A stretch of 64,000 bases of DNA from contig NZ_RRCN01000001.1 in NCBI RefSeq assembly GCF_003863965.1, forward strand, positions 1,041,042-1,105,041, written 5' to 3'. This DNA comes from Paenibacillus oralis. GTDB taxonomy: Bacteria > Bacillota > Bacilli > Paenibacillales > Paenibacillaceae. The position numbers and the translations under genes are program-made. A model generated the notes under the pieces. It did not search any database, was not told where the DNA came from, and saw only the letters and a list, made by a program, of their open reading frames with translations. Of the stretch, positions 27,483 to 34,631 are shown piece by piece; the first letter of the stretch is position 1; every line of letters starts with the position of its first letter.

Positions 27483-28580
27483 TTATACGTTAAAACGGAA
27501 ATGCATGATGTCTCCGTCTTGAACGACGTATTCTTTGCCTTCCAGACGCAGTTGGCCGCGTTCGCGGGCGGCGCTCATCGAACCGGCGGCGACCAGATCC
27601 TCATAAGATACGACCTCCGCCCGGATGAAGCCGCGCTCGAAATCGGAGTGGATGACGCCCGCCGCCCCCGGCGCTTTTGTGCCTTTGCGGATCGTCCAAG
27701 CCCGGACCTCCTGCACGCCGGCGGTGAAGTACGTATACAAGCCCAGCAGCCGGTAAGCGGCCTGGATCAAGCGGTCCAACCCGGAGGACTGAAGTCCGAG
27801 CTCTTCCAGGAACATCGCTTTATCCTCGCCATCGAGCTCGGCGATTTCGGCTTCCACCTTGGCGCTGATCGGCACGACTTCGGCGCCTTCCGCCGCGGCG
27901 AATTCTTTGACCTGCTGCACATACGGGTTGTTGTCCGCGTCGGCCACGCCGTCCTCGCTGACGTTCGCCGCATACAGCACCGGCTTGACCGTGAGCAGAT
28001 GCAGATCGCGCACGAGCACCTTCTCTTCATCCGTCAGCTCCACGCTGCGCGCCGGCTGATCGTTGTAGAGCGCCTCCTTGATCCGTTCCAGTACCTCGAC
28101 TTCCTGGGCGTATTGCTTATTGCCGCCTTTCATATTTTTACGGGCGCGTTCAATTCTTTTTTCCACGCTTTCCACATCGGCCAAAATCAGCTCCAGGTTG
28201 ATCGTCTGGATGTCATTGATCGGGTTGACTTTGCCTTCCACGTGGGTAATATTCTCATCCTCAAAGCAGCGGACGACGTGCACGATCGCATCGACCTCGC
28301 GGATGTGGGCCAAAAACTTGTTGCCAAGCCCCTCGCCTTTGCTTGCACCGCGCACCAGCCCGGCGATGTCGACAAATTCAAACGCCGTCGGCACCGTGCG
28401 GTTCGGGGTTACCATCTCCGTCAGTTTGTCGAGCCGCTCGTCCGGCACCTCCACCACGCCGACGTTCGGATCGATGGTGCAAAATGGGTAGTTTGCGGAT
28501 TCCGCTCCCGCTTGGGTAATCGCGTTAAACAATGTGGATTTCCCGACGTTCGGAAGGCCTACAATCCCACAAGAGAGCAT
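27483..28580 (-). CDS. ychF: Redox-regulated ATPase YchF (Obg-like)
   Basis: This is a cytosolic P-loop ATPase of the OBG GTPase family that associates with ribosomes and stress responses. It has 365 residues. The P-loop is GLPNVGKST, followed by [16 protein letters not shown]. The altered specificity motif that confers ATP preference (here NVSEDG, usually NVxE) is present. The C-terminal TGS-like domain ends [22 protein letters not shown] at 28580 follows AAGGAG; an in-frame TTG at 28592 overlaps that site. It is the last host gene before the prophage-like composition shift. Confidence 0.95.
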   Translation of the reverse strand: MLSCGIVGLPNVGKSTLFNAITQAGAESANYPFCTIDPNVGVVEVPDERLDKLTEMVTPNRTVPTAFEFVDIAGLVRGASKGEGLGNKFLAHIREVDAIVHVVRCFEDENITHVEGKVNPINDIQTINLELILADVESVEKRIERARKNMKGGNKQYAQEVEVLERIKEALYNDQPARSVELTDEEKVLVRDLHLLTVKPVLYAANVSEDGVADADNNPYVQQVKEFAAAEGAEVVPISAKVEAEIAELDGEDKAMFLEELGLQSSGLDRLIQAAYRLLGLYTYFTAGVQEVRAWTIRKGTKAPGAAGVIHSDFERGFIRAEVVSYEDLVAAGSMSAARERGQLRLEGKEYVVQDGDIMHFRFNV

Positions 28581-28682
28581 TTTATATAACAACTCCTTAC
28601 TATTTGTGCGCTAATCTCATGATATTATATATCATAACAACTTAAACCAACAAGCATAGGCGGATCGGTTGATCTGCCTTTC

Positions 28683-28925
28683 TTATTTCCTATATATATT
28701 TATCCCATCACGCAAGCCAGAGGTATATGAGACAACCACAGCATTTCTTATTGCCAACAAGAAGTAATTTTCTATTTCAAAAACGTCGTCTTGGCTTAGA
28801 TGCTTATTTTCTTTGACGATCCTCATTACATTTTCGTACATTTCCTTATCCTCATTGTTTAAGAGATCGTTATTGATTTCGTCGCAGCTTGCTTCAATTA
28901 CCGGTTCCAACCATTTAATCAACAT
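28683..28925 (-). CDS. Small acidic hypothetical protein at the prophage edge
   Basis: This 80-residue predominantly helical protein starts MLIKWLEPVIEASCDEINND. It has GGAGATGATCTCTT before ATG 28925. I recognise no family. It lies between ychF and a divergent XRE regulator, so it may be prophage cargo or a host remnant next to the attachment site. Confidence 0.5.
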   Translation of the reverse strand: MLIKWLEPVIEASCDEINNDLLNNEDKEMYENVMRIVKENKHLSQDDVFEIENYFLLAIRNAVVVSYTSGLRDGINIYRK

Positions 28926-29032
28926 AAGAGATCATCTCCTATTTCCTAAGAAGTTAACAAATTATGGACTGACGACAGACTAAATGATAAAATTGCGACG
29001 ATACAACTTGTCCGACTGAAAGGAGCATATAC

Positions 29033-29254
29033 TTGTACTTCTCCCGTGGGAGAAGTTTACTCAAAGTCCGCTTAAAAGAACGGGGTATTAAGCAAGCTGA
29101 ATTAGCCCGAAGAACAGGCATATCCCGGCAGATGATATCCCAATACGCCAATAATAAGTCCTCTATGTCCGTTGAAGTTATGAAGACGATCTCATATGTA
29201 CTAGGATGTCACATGGAGGACCTTTATCAATGGGAGCGGCATAATAAAGAGTAA
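29033..29254 (+). CDS. XRE/Cro-type regulator
   Basis: This 73-residue protein is a single helix-turn-helix domain: GIKQAELARRTGISRQMISQ near residues 19-38, followed by the usual MSVEVMKTISYVLGC helix. It starts with TTG at 29033, with AAAGGAG 7 bases upstream. Small proteins of this type are phage or plasmid repressors. Its operators are not known, though two perfect inverted repeats lie just downstream (29271 and 29382). Confidence 0.85.
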   Translation: MYFSRGRSLLKVRLKERGIKQAELARRTGISRQMISQYANNKSSMSVEVMKTISYVLGCHMEDLYQWERHNKE

Positions 29255-29270
29255 GCTTCTCCCCCGGATA

Positions 29271-29293
29271 TTTGTAAGGTGACACCTTACAAA
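29271..29293. repeat. Perfect palindrome downstream of the XRE gene
   Basis: Arms TTTGTAAGGTG (29271-29281) and CACCTTACAAA (29283-29293) flank a single A. No U run follows, so it looks like a protein-binding or recombination site rather than a terminator. Confidence 0.6.
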
Positions 29294-29381
29294 CCACATA
29301 CTACCCGAAAGCAATCATCCCCTCTCCTTTTTCATTTAACCCCCTCCTATAGTTTTAGTGAATTGGTAACATTGTACTATT

Positions 29382-29417
29382 TATTCGACACATATTTCCT
29401 GCGAAACGTGTCGAATA
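29382..29417. repeat. Ten-base inverted repeat in a gene-free tract
   Basis: TATTCGACAC (29382-29391) and GTGTCGAATA (29408-29417) pair across 16 bases. The surrounding gap 29255-29703 holds no convincing gene. It holds this repeat, the palindrome at 29271, and a leftward promoter near 29540. Confidence 0.55.
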
Positions 29418-29528
29418 CTAACATTAAAAATTTTTAATAAAGAACTGTCCGTAAGCGTTTCCTTAATTGTAATACTGCGATTTCCTGGAAACGTTTCTTC
29501 GGCTGATGAAATTAAATCGTTTGACCCA

Positions 29529-29557
29529 ATTATACACGAACGTTTGTTCTTGTTCAA
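29529..29557 (-). promoter_or_regulatory. Leftward sigma-A promoter with LexA-like box in the spacer
   Basis: On the minus strand TTGAAC (29557-29552) is followed after exactly 17 bases by TATAAT (29534-29529). The spacer contains, on the plus strand, CGAACGTTTGTTCT at 29537-29550, close to the Bacillus LexA box CGAACRNRYGTTYC. The transcript would run antisense to the XRE gene towards 28925. What it encodes is unclear. Confidence 0.5.
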
Positions 29558-29652
29558 TATAAAAATTACCGATTTGGTAACAAAGTTGTCAAATAGTCAA
29601 TGGATACATTTGTATCTAATAGACGGCGTAATCAAGTTTAATGTTACATGAT

Positions 29653-29687
29653 AAAAAAAGACCACTTCGGCCTAAGCCTCGATAGTC
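29653..29687 (-). terminator. Probable terminator after the 125-residue gene
   Basis: Short arms GACCAC (29660-29665) and ATAGTC (29682-29687) pair with wobbles, and seven U residues follow leftward. The stem is weak. Confidence 0.5.
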
Positions 29688-29703
29688 CTTTCTTCCTCAT
29701 GCC

Positions 29704-30081
29704 TTAAGGTTTTTTGATTGCCCCACCAACCGCCGCAACGTACGCGCCAAGTCGGGTGCTTATTTCCGACCGCATCACGTCACGTGTCATTCCGAATCGA
29801 TCCTGATAGCCGCGACAATAATAACGGTAGTACACGATAAAATCCGAATGCTCTTCGTTCGATATTTTGATGTTGCGCTGTCTGAGTTCGGCCCGCAGTT
29901 TGCGCATATCGCTCGTTATCGAGTTCAGGACATAGCGCCCGGCCATCGTATACAGGCTTTTAAGAATGTTAGTCGAGTGTTCCACATCAGTGAGGCTCCT
30001 TTCCACCATTTGTTCCATGTGTGGAAGCAAAACGTAGTCTCGGATCATTGTAAGTTCTTCGGTTGTGATCTTGCCATTCAT
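29704..30081 (-). CDS. Hypothetical prophage protein, helical
   Basis: This protein of about 125 residues is mostly helical and rich in charged residues, with a Tyr-rich segment DFIVYYRYYCRGYQDRFG near residue 85. I take ATG 30081, preceded by GAGGTG; the extension upstream to 30174 has no ribosome site. I recognise no family with confidence. It is transcribed leftward behind the small ribbon-helix-helix-like gene, with a terminator-like hairpin between them. Confidence 0.6.
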   Translation of the reverse strand: MNGKITTEELTMIRDYVLLPHMEQMVERSLTDVEHSTNILKSLYTMAGRYVLNSITSDMRKLRAELRQRNIKISNEEHSDFIVYYRYYCRGYQDRFGMTRDVMRSEISTRLGAYVAAVGGAIKKP

Positions 30082-30151
30082 AAATATCACCTCGCATGAG
30101 CACGAACATTTGTTTGTATTATACGCGAGGAATACGAGGCGTGCAATACGC

Positions 30152-30193
30152 AAAAATGACCACTTTGGCGTCATGCCTCGGCGGTCATTTTTT
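30152..30193. terminator. Bidirectional terminator between two small genes
   Basis: AAAATGACCAC (30153-30163) pairs with GCGGTCATTTT (30181-30191), flanked by A-rich and T6 runs. It overlaps the stop region of the gene at 30171-30335. Confidence 0.75.
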
Positions 30194-30335
30194 CTTCGAC
30201 AATTTTATTCACAATCACGCTAACCGTGCATTTTTGTTGTTCGGCTTGTTCCTGTAGCCACTCCAAGAGCGGCGGTTCAAAATAGATGGCCTCTCTTATC
30301 TTCTTTTCCTCTTTAGGCTTCGGCGGTCTTGGCAT
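30171..30335 (-). CDS. Ribbon-helix-helix-like small regulator
   Basis: This 54-residue protein starts MPRPPKPKEEKKIREAIYFE. A basic N-terminal strand is followed by two helices (PPLLEWLQEQAEQQ and TVSVIVNKIVEEKM), the pattern of Arc/MetJ-type repressors. ATG 30335 has GGGAG upstream. It is divergent from the small genes starting at 30461. The intergenic space holds repeated AGCATTT half-sites that are likely operators for it. Confidence 0.65.
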   Translation of the reverse strand: MPRPPKPKEEKKIREAIYFEPPLLEWLQEQAEQQKCTVSVIVNKIVEEKMTAEA

Positions 30336-30401
30336 ATAATCAACTCCCTTATAACGCATTTTAAAGCATTTAAAAACATTTTGCAACACTCGAAATAAGT
30401 A

Positions 30402-30430
30402 TTTACAAAGCATTTTAAATGCTGTAAAAT
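30402..30430 (+). promoter_or_regulatory. Rightward promoter with palindromic operator
   Basis: TTTACA (30402-30407) and TAAAAT (30425-30430) are spaced by 17 bases. The spacer contains the palindrome AGCATTTTAAATGCT (30409-30423), and further GCATTT half-sites lie at about 30357-30380 towards the divergent gene. This is a typical layout for a small autoregulating repressor. Confidence 0.7.
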
Positions 30431-30460
30431 AGGTATTAGAAAGGAGGTGAACAAGAGCAC

Positions 30461-30574
30461 ATGAAAGATTGGGTAACACTCCTGACAGCAATCATCCAAC
30501 TCATAACAGCGGCGATGATGCTCAAGGAAAAGAAAAAAGGAACCAAACGCAGCCGACCGGGCAAACGTAAATAG
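30461..30574 (+). CDS. Tiny membrane peptide with basic tail
   Basis: This is a 37-residue peptide with an excellent AAAGGAGGTG ribosome site and a good promoter upstream. Residues 4-21 are hydrophobic (WVTLLTAIIQLITAAMML) and the C-terminal half is almost all Lys/Arg. That shape matches small holin-like or type I toxin-like peptides, but I can name no family. It opens a rightward run of small genes to 31944. Confidence 0.6.
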   Translation: MKDWVTLLTAIIQLITAAMMLKEKKKGTKRSRPGKRK

Positions 30575-30668
30575 GTTCCTCGGAGGGGTTACCGCCCCTC
30601 CTCCCAATCTTAACATAAACGGATCAATAAATAAATCTGGCGGCGGCCTTACGCGGGAGGTAGTTATC

Positions 30669-31061
30669 ATGAACTTTGTAGCGGGCCAACTTATACAGTA
30701 TCGGTACACCAATTTTAGTAACTCAGCGGATGTGGAGGACCCTAACAAGAACTCCTGGATCGTAGCCAAATGGTACGACGAAAGCGAACTTCACTATATC
30801 TTGGACGACGGAGAAAACTTTGAGTACATCTTGAAGGACCGCACCGAGGTCCGCCCGTTGGATAACTTGTACACGATCATCTTCAAGTACGAAGGTGGCG
30901 GTATACAATCTTCGGTCAGTGTGCGAGCAAAAAACAAGGTATTCGCGTTAGGAAAGGCTTTCGACAAACTTAAAGGTTGGAGAGACAAAGACCGGGTTGT
31001 TTCCTTTGACATCATTGAGGACGCGAGCAATAGAGAACTAACGGCAGCGGATTATAAATAA
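30669..31061 (+). CDS. Hypothetical prophage protein
   Basis: This 130-residue soluble protein is acidic and rich in Tyr/Asp, with GGGAGG before the ATG. The first half looks beta-rich (IQYRYTNFSN, WIVAKWYDESELHYIL, PLDNLYTIIFKYE). I recognise no domain. It lies in the rightward accessory operon between two tiny membrane peptides. Confidence 0.65.
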   Translation: MNFVAGQLIQYRYTNFSNSADVEDPNKNSWIVAKWYDESELHYILDDGENFEYILKDRTEVRPLDNLYTIIFKYEGGGIQSSVSVRAKNKVFALGKAFDKLKGWRDKDRVVSFDIIEDASNRELTAADYK

Positions 31062-31092
31062 GGGACTTCGGCCCCTCTAAGGAGGATAAACG

Positions 31093-31350
31093 ATGGGAAT
31101 ATACGGGAATATCGGCTTCACGCGCCGCGATAAAACCCCGCAGCATTGGCGTGGTGACTACAGATTGAACCCCAAGACCAAGCAGATGTTAGCGCAAATC
31201 TCGTCAGAGCGGGAAGCTCTATTTAGGGAGTTTGAGTCTCTACCGGATGACATTTCAGACGAACAATACCTCACAGCAGAACGAGAACTGCGGATAAAAC
31301 TGGACGCTATGCTAGTGCAGGAAGATAGGGTACGACTGGCTAATCGCTGA
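31093..31350 (+). CDS. Hypothetical prophage protein
   Basis: This 85-residue charged protein has a C-terminal helical region of about 50 residues (REALFREFESLPDDISDEQY and on). AAGGAGGA precedes the ATG. No family is recognised. It sits 31 bases after the preceding gene in the same transcript. Confidence 0.6.
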   Translation: MGIYGNIGFTRRDKTPQHWRGDYRLNPKTKQMLAQISSEREALFREFESLPDDISDEQYLTAERELRIKLDAMLVQEDRVRLANR

Positions 31351-31390
31351 CTAATTGACACAAAGAACGATATAGAAAGGATGGTCAAAC

Positions 31391-31588
31391 ATGTCAAAGA
31401 AAAAGCTTTTTAGCGAGGAAACAACGATGATTGATAATTGCCAGTGTGTGTATTGTGGACACGTCTTCAATGGGCGAGATGCATGTAATGCGGATATGGA
31501 TCGCCAAACAGTGACTTGTCCGAAATGCAGTAAACGAATGTTTGTTATGATATCTGTTGAGTATACCTGTCAACCAATTGAAGATTAA
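31391..31588 (+). CDS. Small zinc-ribbon protein
   Basis: This 65-residue protein has two CxxC knuckles, CVYCGH near residue 19 and CPKCSK near residue 43, so it probably binds one zinc ion. The ribosome site GAAAGGA lies upstream. Such phage zinc ribbons may bind nucleic acid or polymerase, but no role can be assigned. Confidence 0.7.
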   Translation: MSKKKLFSEETTMIDNCQCVYCGHVFNGRDACNADMDRQTVTCPKCSKRMFVMISVEYTCQPIED

Positions 31589-31610
31589 TGCACAATAGGA
31601 GGAATAACGC

Positions 31611-31694
31611 ATGGAAACAGTAACGCTGATAATCAGTTTCGCAGCACTTGTGCTGTCGGTTGTGGCGCTGGTTCGGACAATCAAACGCAAATAA
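31611..31694 (+). CDS. Putative holin-like toxin peptide
   Basis: This 27-residue peptide starts METVTLIISFAALVLSVVAL and ends with a basic stretch RTIKRK. It has the perfect ribosome site AGGAGG. The ME..TL.ISF..LV...L pattern matches, from memory, the Hol_Tox family of putative holin-like toxins in Firmicutes. It is one transmembrane helix. No antisense antitoxin RNA promoter was identified. Confidence 0.65.
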   Translation: METVTLIISFAALVLSVVALVRTIKRK

Positions 31695-31728
31695 CCCGCC
31701 TGATCCAAATCGATTGGAGGATTCCAGA

Positions 31729-31944
31729 ATGAGCAGTTATGAAGAAAGAGTATCAAAAAAACGGTCAACTGTTGAAAAAAATCTGAAATATTTGGGCGCT
31801 GGTTTTCCAGAAGAATTTAAGGTTGATATGGTTAGGCTTATGGAGTATATGTATGAAGATGGGTTTAATGATGGTCAAGAATGGTCACTTAATGCCATTT
31901 TGCAGGCACAGCGTGATGTCAGAGAAGGAGAAGATATAGAGTAA
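31729..31944 (+). CDS. Hypothetical prophage protein
   Basis: This 71-residue acidic helical protein has ATTGGAGG before ATG 31729. The conserved-looking centre reads EEFKVDMVRLMEYMYEDGFN. It is the last gene of the rightward accessory run and is followed by a terminator. The family is unknown. Confidence 0.6.
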   Translation: MSSYEERVSKKRSTVEKNLKYLGAGFPEEFKVDMVRLMEYMYEDGFNDGQEWSLNAILQAQRDVREGEDIE

Positions 31945-31958
31945 TCTCATAACACTAA

Positions 31959-31999
31959 AAAGCCCACCGAACATATAGGTTAGTGGGCTTTGCTCTTTT
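31959..31999. terminator. Convergent terminator
   Basis: AAAGCCCAC (31959-31967) pairs with GTGGGCTTT (31983-31991). A T-rich tail lies to the right and an A-rich run to the left, so it serves both the rightward accessory genes and the leftward toxin gene. Confidence 0.82.
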
Positions 32000-32018
32000 T
32001 ATTATGTATATTAGTTTT

Positions 32019-32453
32019 TTAAGAGACACTCTCTTGTTCCTCTGTTAGATTGGCGGTATTTCTATCAGAAACCCATTTTTCATTTAACTTCAATATTTTT
32101 TCAAACAACGCTGGAAATTCACTTTTCAAATCTCCTATTTCAGCGTCAATTGCCATGTTTTTGCAATGATTCCACGCGGTTTTATGCGTTCTTATATAAC
32201 TTGTTTTATTTAATCCGAGCTTAGTTTGAGTTTGTTGTGTAATCAAGATGTCGAAATCCGGGTCCGGTTCAAAATTACCCAGACTAGATATTGGAAGGGT
32301 TTCATAATCAATATTGAAATAAGATGTAGCATTCCTCTCATAACCGATAACCAGGACAGGACGGCTTTTTACCTTAATCCTTCCTGCCCCGGGATCGAAA
32401 TACTTTTCGAGCGATTTAAAGATTTTTCCAACATTCTCTTTGGGATCAGACAA
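32019..32453 (-). CDS. Candidate toxin partner of PanA (MazF/PemK-like fold)
   Basis: This 144-residue protein starts with TTG 32453 and has GAGGTG upstream. The core resembles the SH3-like MazF/PemK toxin fold: KSRPVLVIGY near residue 30, LPISSLGNF, then a GLNKTSYIRTHKTAW segment where these toxins have a conserved Ser-Tyr-Ile and basic residues. It lies 12 bases after a Panacea-domain antitoxin gene, the classic order for PanAT pairs. If real it would be an mRNA interferase; the fold call is from sequence pattern only. Confidence 0.6.
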   Translation of the reverse strand: MSDPKENVGKIFKSLEKYFDPGAGRIKVKSRPVLVIGYERNATSYFNIDYETLPISSLGNFEPDPDFDILITQQTQTKLGLNKTSYIRTHKTAWNHCKNMAIDAEIGDLKSEFPALFEKILKLNEKWVSDRNTANLTEEQESVS

Positions 32454-32465
32454 AATTATTACACC

Positions 32466-32924
32466 TCACTGCAAGACGCTATCTTCATCGTTCTTTCTCA
32501 TATCCAAGATCATGTTTTCTTTCAATATGATCGTGTTCCCTTGGTCGTGTGCGCTCAATCCTGCTCGAGATATTTTGTAACATTCATCTGCATGGGACAT
32601 TTCCCTTAATGTCCACGCTGAAAGGGGGCCATATTCATGCAAAACTTCTCTAATTGTGTATTCTTCTTCATCGGTAAGAGTAACTTGCTCGTCGAGTAAA
32701 TAAAAATTGTTGCGTACTTTTTTATTTACTGGTCCGTGTACCCATCCTTCAAAATCGTCCGCAAAAAGCCATTCCCCGAAATTTTCATAATGTCTCTTTT
32801 GGCAAAAATAAAGTAATTTATGCAGTTTCATTTCGGTAAGGTCGTTTTCTATTTCTGTCATTTTAAAGATTGATAGGTACAGACCCTTTACTGCTGCGGC
32901 AATTTCTAATATGTCGCGCGGCAC
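32466..32924 (-). CDS. panA: Panacea-domain (DUF4065/SocA-like) antitoxin
   Basis: This 152-residue protein carries the Panacea motif: EMKLHKLLYFCQKRHYENFG near residue 35, then DDFEGWVHGPVNKKV near residue 60, as in PanA/SocA/GepA proteins. Panacea proteins are promiscuous antitoxins that neutralise unrelated toxins encoded next to them. GTG 32924 is chosen because AAGGAGG lies 8 bases upstream; an earlier in-frame GTG overlaps it. It is co-directional with, and immediately upstream of, the candidate toxin. Confidence 0.85.
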   Translation of the reverse strand: MPRDILEIAAAVKGLYLSIFKMTEIENDLTEMKLHKLLYFCQKRHYENFGEWLFADDFEGWVHGPVNKKVRNNFYLLDEQVTLTDEEEYTIREVLHEYGPLSAWTLREMSHADECYKISRAGLSAHDQGNTIILKENMILDMRKNDEDSVLQ

Positions 32925-33212
32925 AAAAGACACCTCCTTGCTATCTGTTCTAATTTGATATTACAACTTAAGCACTAAAAAGGAAAGCATTATTTTCCAG
33001 TATTTCTTAGTTATGTACCACTCCTTCCTTTGTTCGCCATTCATGTTACTATATCCATCTTACTTAATATTCCGAAACCCCAAGGGACTATCAGAGGACA
33101 AATTGCGGTCCAACAAAAAGAGCCCCACCAACTAGACGTTGACAGGGCGTGTCAAATGCTGCGTATATACGATCAGCAAGCACAAAATGAGGAAAATTAT
33201 TCATAATATATG

Positions 33213-33241
33213 TTGACCTTTATTCAACTATCTGTTATACT
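33213..33241 (+). promoter_or_regulatory. Strong rightward promoter with repeated half-sites
   Basis: TTGACC (33213-33218), 17 bases, then TATACT (33236-33241). Two copies of a minus-strand GTTGAAYAAAG element overlap it (about 33217-33227 and 33242-33252), suggesting repressor binding. The remaining 32925-33210 gap shows no gene. Confidence 0.65.
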
Positions 33242-33273
33242 TTGTTCAACAAAGCAAACAGGAGTGATGAAAT

Positions 33274-33444
33274 ATGTTCCAAGTGACTCATTTTGAAATC
33301 ATAAAATCTGAATGGCCTAACGAGAATGGCGATTATTACTTCACGATCAGTGATGGAGTGCAAGAAAAAGGCGAATTTATGACCAGGATAGAAGCGGAGG
33401 ACAATATGGAGCGCATCATGCTGAACTGGCGGTGTGATTCGTGA
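33274..33444 (+). CDS. Small hypothetical protein upstream of the Csd1-like gene
   Basis: This 56-residue protein starts MFQVTHFEIIKSEWPNENGD, with AGGAGTG before ATG 33274. It has a beta-strand-like first half and a short C-terminal helix. Its stop overlaps the next start as GTGA, so the pair is translationally coupled. The family is unknown. Confidence 0.65.
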   Translation: MFQVTHFEIIKSEWPNENGDYYFTISDGVQEKGEFMTRIEAEDNMERIMLNWRCDS

Positions 33445-33962
33445 GTAGAGAAGTTATATTCGCCCGTCTGATCGCAATCGCAACCGTTCTTGGAGAATTA
33501 GTTTTTGACAAAGGCACCCCAACTATTGCGAGTCAGTTTTTAACTCGCATTGGAAGGGAACCAGCTAAAACTATAGCGATCATTCACGAGCGTCTCATGC
33601 AACACGCTCATAAGTTTGGCCCGGAGGAAATGCAACTGTTGGACATGTTCGGAGAGTTGATAGACCAATTGGACCTTGAAACCTTCGATAACCAACCATT
33701 GGATCAGGATTACCTGATACATTACTACAAGCAAAAACACGCCTTGAAAATAGTAGGATATAAGGAAGCCTATGTAATCCTTGGTTGGGACTATGAAAAA
33801 AATCGCACCATGCTAAACACATACCTAAAGAGAGCAGAAGAAAAAGGATGGCCTAAGGGGATGTTTCCAAAGCCGTTACAGGTTCTCGCTAGCGGGCCTA
33901 TTTGGTACGAGAAGCAAATTATTGATTATCGGGATGCTCGAAACAAGATAAAAGAAGACTAA
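33441..33962 (+). CDS. Two-domain prophage protein: Csd1/Cas8c-C-terminal-like half plus AlpA-like DNA-binding half
   Basis: This is a 173-residue protein. Residues 1-95 are all helical, with IFARLIAIATVLGELVFDKG, TIASQFLTRIGREPAKT and IIHERLMQHAHKF. That pattern recalls the C-terminal helical region of type I-C Csd1/Cas8c (LGRLFAVLE..., A.....YF..AS..P). Related phage proteins are sometimes annotated under that name. Residues 100-170 look like a phage helix-turn-helix/AlpA domain (YKEAYVILGWDYEKN, ASGPIWYEKQIIDYRD). No cas genes are nearby, so this is not a CRISPR locus. It could bind DNA as a regulator, or could mimic a Cascade subunit. Confidence 0.65.
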   Translation: MSREVIFARLIAIATVLGELVFDKGTPTIASQFLTRIGREPAKTIAIIHERLMQHAHKFGPEEMQLLDMFGELIDQLDLETFDNQPLDQDYLIHYYKQKHALKIVGYKEAYVILGWDYEKNRTMLNTYLKRAEEKGWPKGMFPKPLQVLASGPIWYEKQIIDYRDARNKIKED

Positions 33963-33968
33963 AAAGAG

Positions 33969-34005
33969 AAACCCTCACCAGCCACAAAAGCCAGTGAGGG
34001 TTTTT
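33969..34005. terminator. Convergent terminator between accessory and lysis genes
   Basis: AAACCCTCAC (33969-33978) pairs with GTGAGGGTTT (33994-34003), followed by T5. A/G-rich sequence on the other side makes it work for the leftward lysis operon as well. Confidence 0.85.
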
Positions 34006-34007
34006 AT

Positions 34008-34631
34008 TTACTTAGCGGTGATTGTTGCTGTTTTAGTTTTATTATCCCAATCGAACTTTGCCCCGAACGCTTCGCCTGCTGCACGAAGTGGGACATATAC
34101 GTGTCCATCAATGATATATCCATCGTCAATCTTTTTGCCATTGGCGATTACTTTTGCCTTGTCCATTGCCATATCCTCGTCATCCCCCTCACATTTTGCG
34201 TTAAAAAGTTTCAACTCTGCTTCCCTGCGGCGTACAAGCCCCTTTAAAACTTTACCGCCAGCTTTGTTGTACTTCGGCAAATTCCCGGCGATTTGCGCGA
34301 TTGTACGGCCTTTACATAGACTGCGGAGATTACCAGCTCCGCAGTTGTAACAAAAACTTGTGAGCGCGTCGAATTGGTTTTGATTTAACTGCGCTGTAAC
34401 AGGCACGTACGCCGGATTATTGACATACGCCTCATACTTGGCCAAATCGTTGACAAGCATGGCGTCCGCCTGTGCCTGCGTGATGGTCATGCCCTGTTTG
34501 ACGTCCGGCCCGTAATGCCCCCATCCGATAGTCCAATATGTTTCCGTGGGGACAGGCTTGTAGGCTGTTAAGCGGCAACCTTCAAAGTTTTGGATGAGCC
34601 TGATTCCCGCTTGCGATATTTTACGGCTCAT
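34008..34631 (-). CDS. Endolysin: GH24 lysozyme plus copper-amine-oxidase-N-like domain
   Basis: This 207-residue cell-wall hydrolase is used for host lysis. Residues 1-150 form a phage lysozyme domain: catalytic Glu in IQNFEGCRL, then YWTIGWGHYG and LNQNQFDALTSFCYNCGAG. The Asp normally found between Glu and Thr is replaced by a PVPTE segment, seen in some Gram-positive phage lysozymes. Residues 160-207 (VIANGKKIDDGYIIDG and YVPLRAAGEAFG) match the copper amine oxidase N-terminal-like repeat common on Paenibacillus surface proteins. Its start overlaps the holin stop (ATGA). Confidence 0.88.
   Translation of the reverse strand: MSRKISQAGIRLIQNFEGCRLTAYKPVPTETYWTIGWGHYGPDVKQGMTITQAQADAMLVNDLAKYEAYVNNPAYVPVTAQLNQNQFDALTSFCYNCGAGNLRSLCKGRTIAQIAGNLPKYNKAGGKVLKGLVRRREAELKLFNAKCEGDDEDMAMDKAKVIANGKKIDDGYIIDGHVYVPLRAAGEAFGAKFDWDNKTKTATITAK

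Noticed and set aside
29200..29340. Short leftward peptides after the LexA-like promoter (such as a six-codon frame with a good ribosome site near 29334)
   Set aside because: Too short and interrupted; no support for a real gene, so only the promoter is reported.
33441..33962. Actual CRISPR-Cas type I-C component
   Set aside because: No other cas genes and no repeat-spacer array occur in the window; the protein is only a single-domain resemblance.
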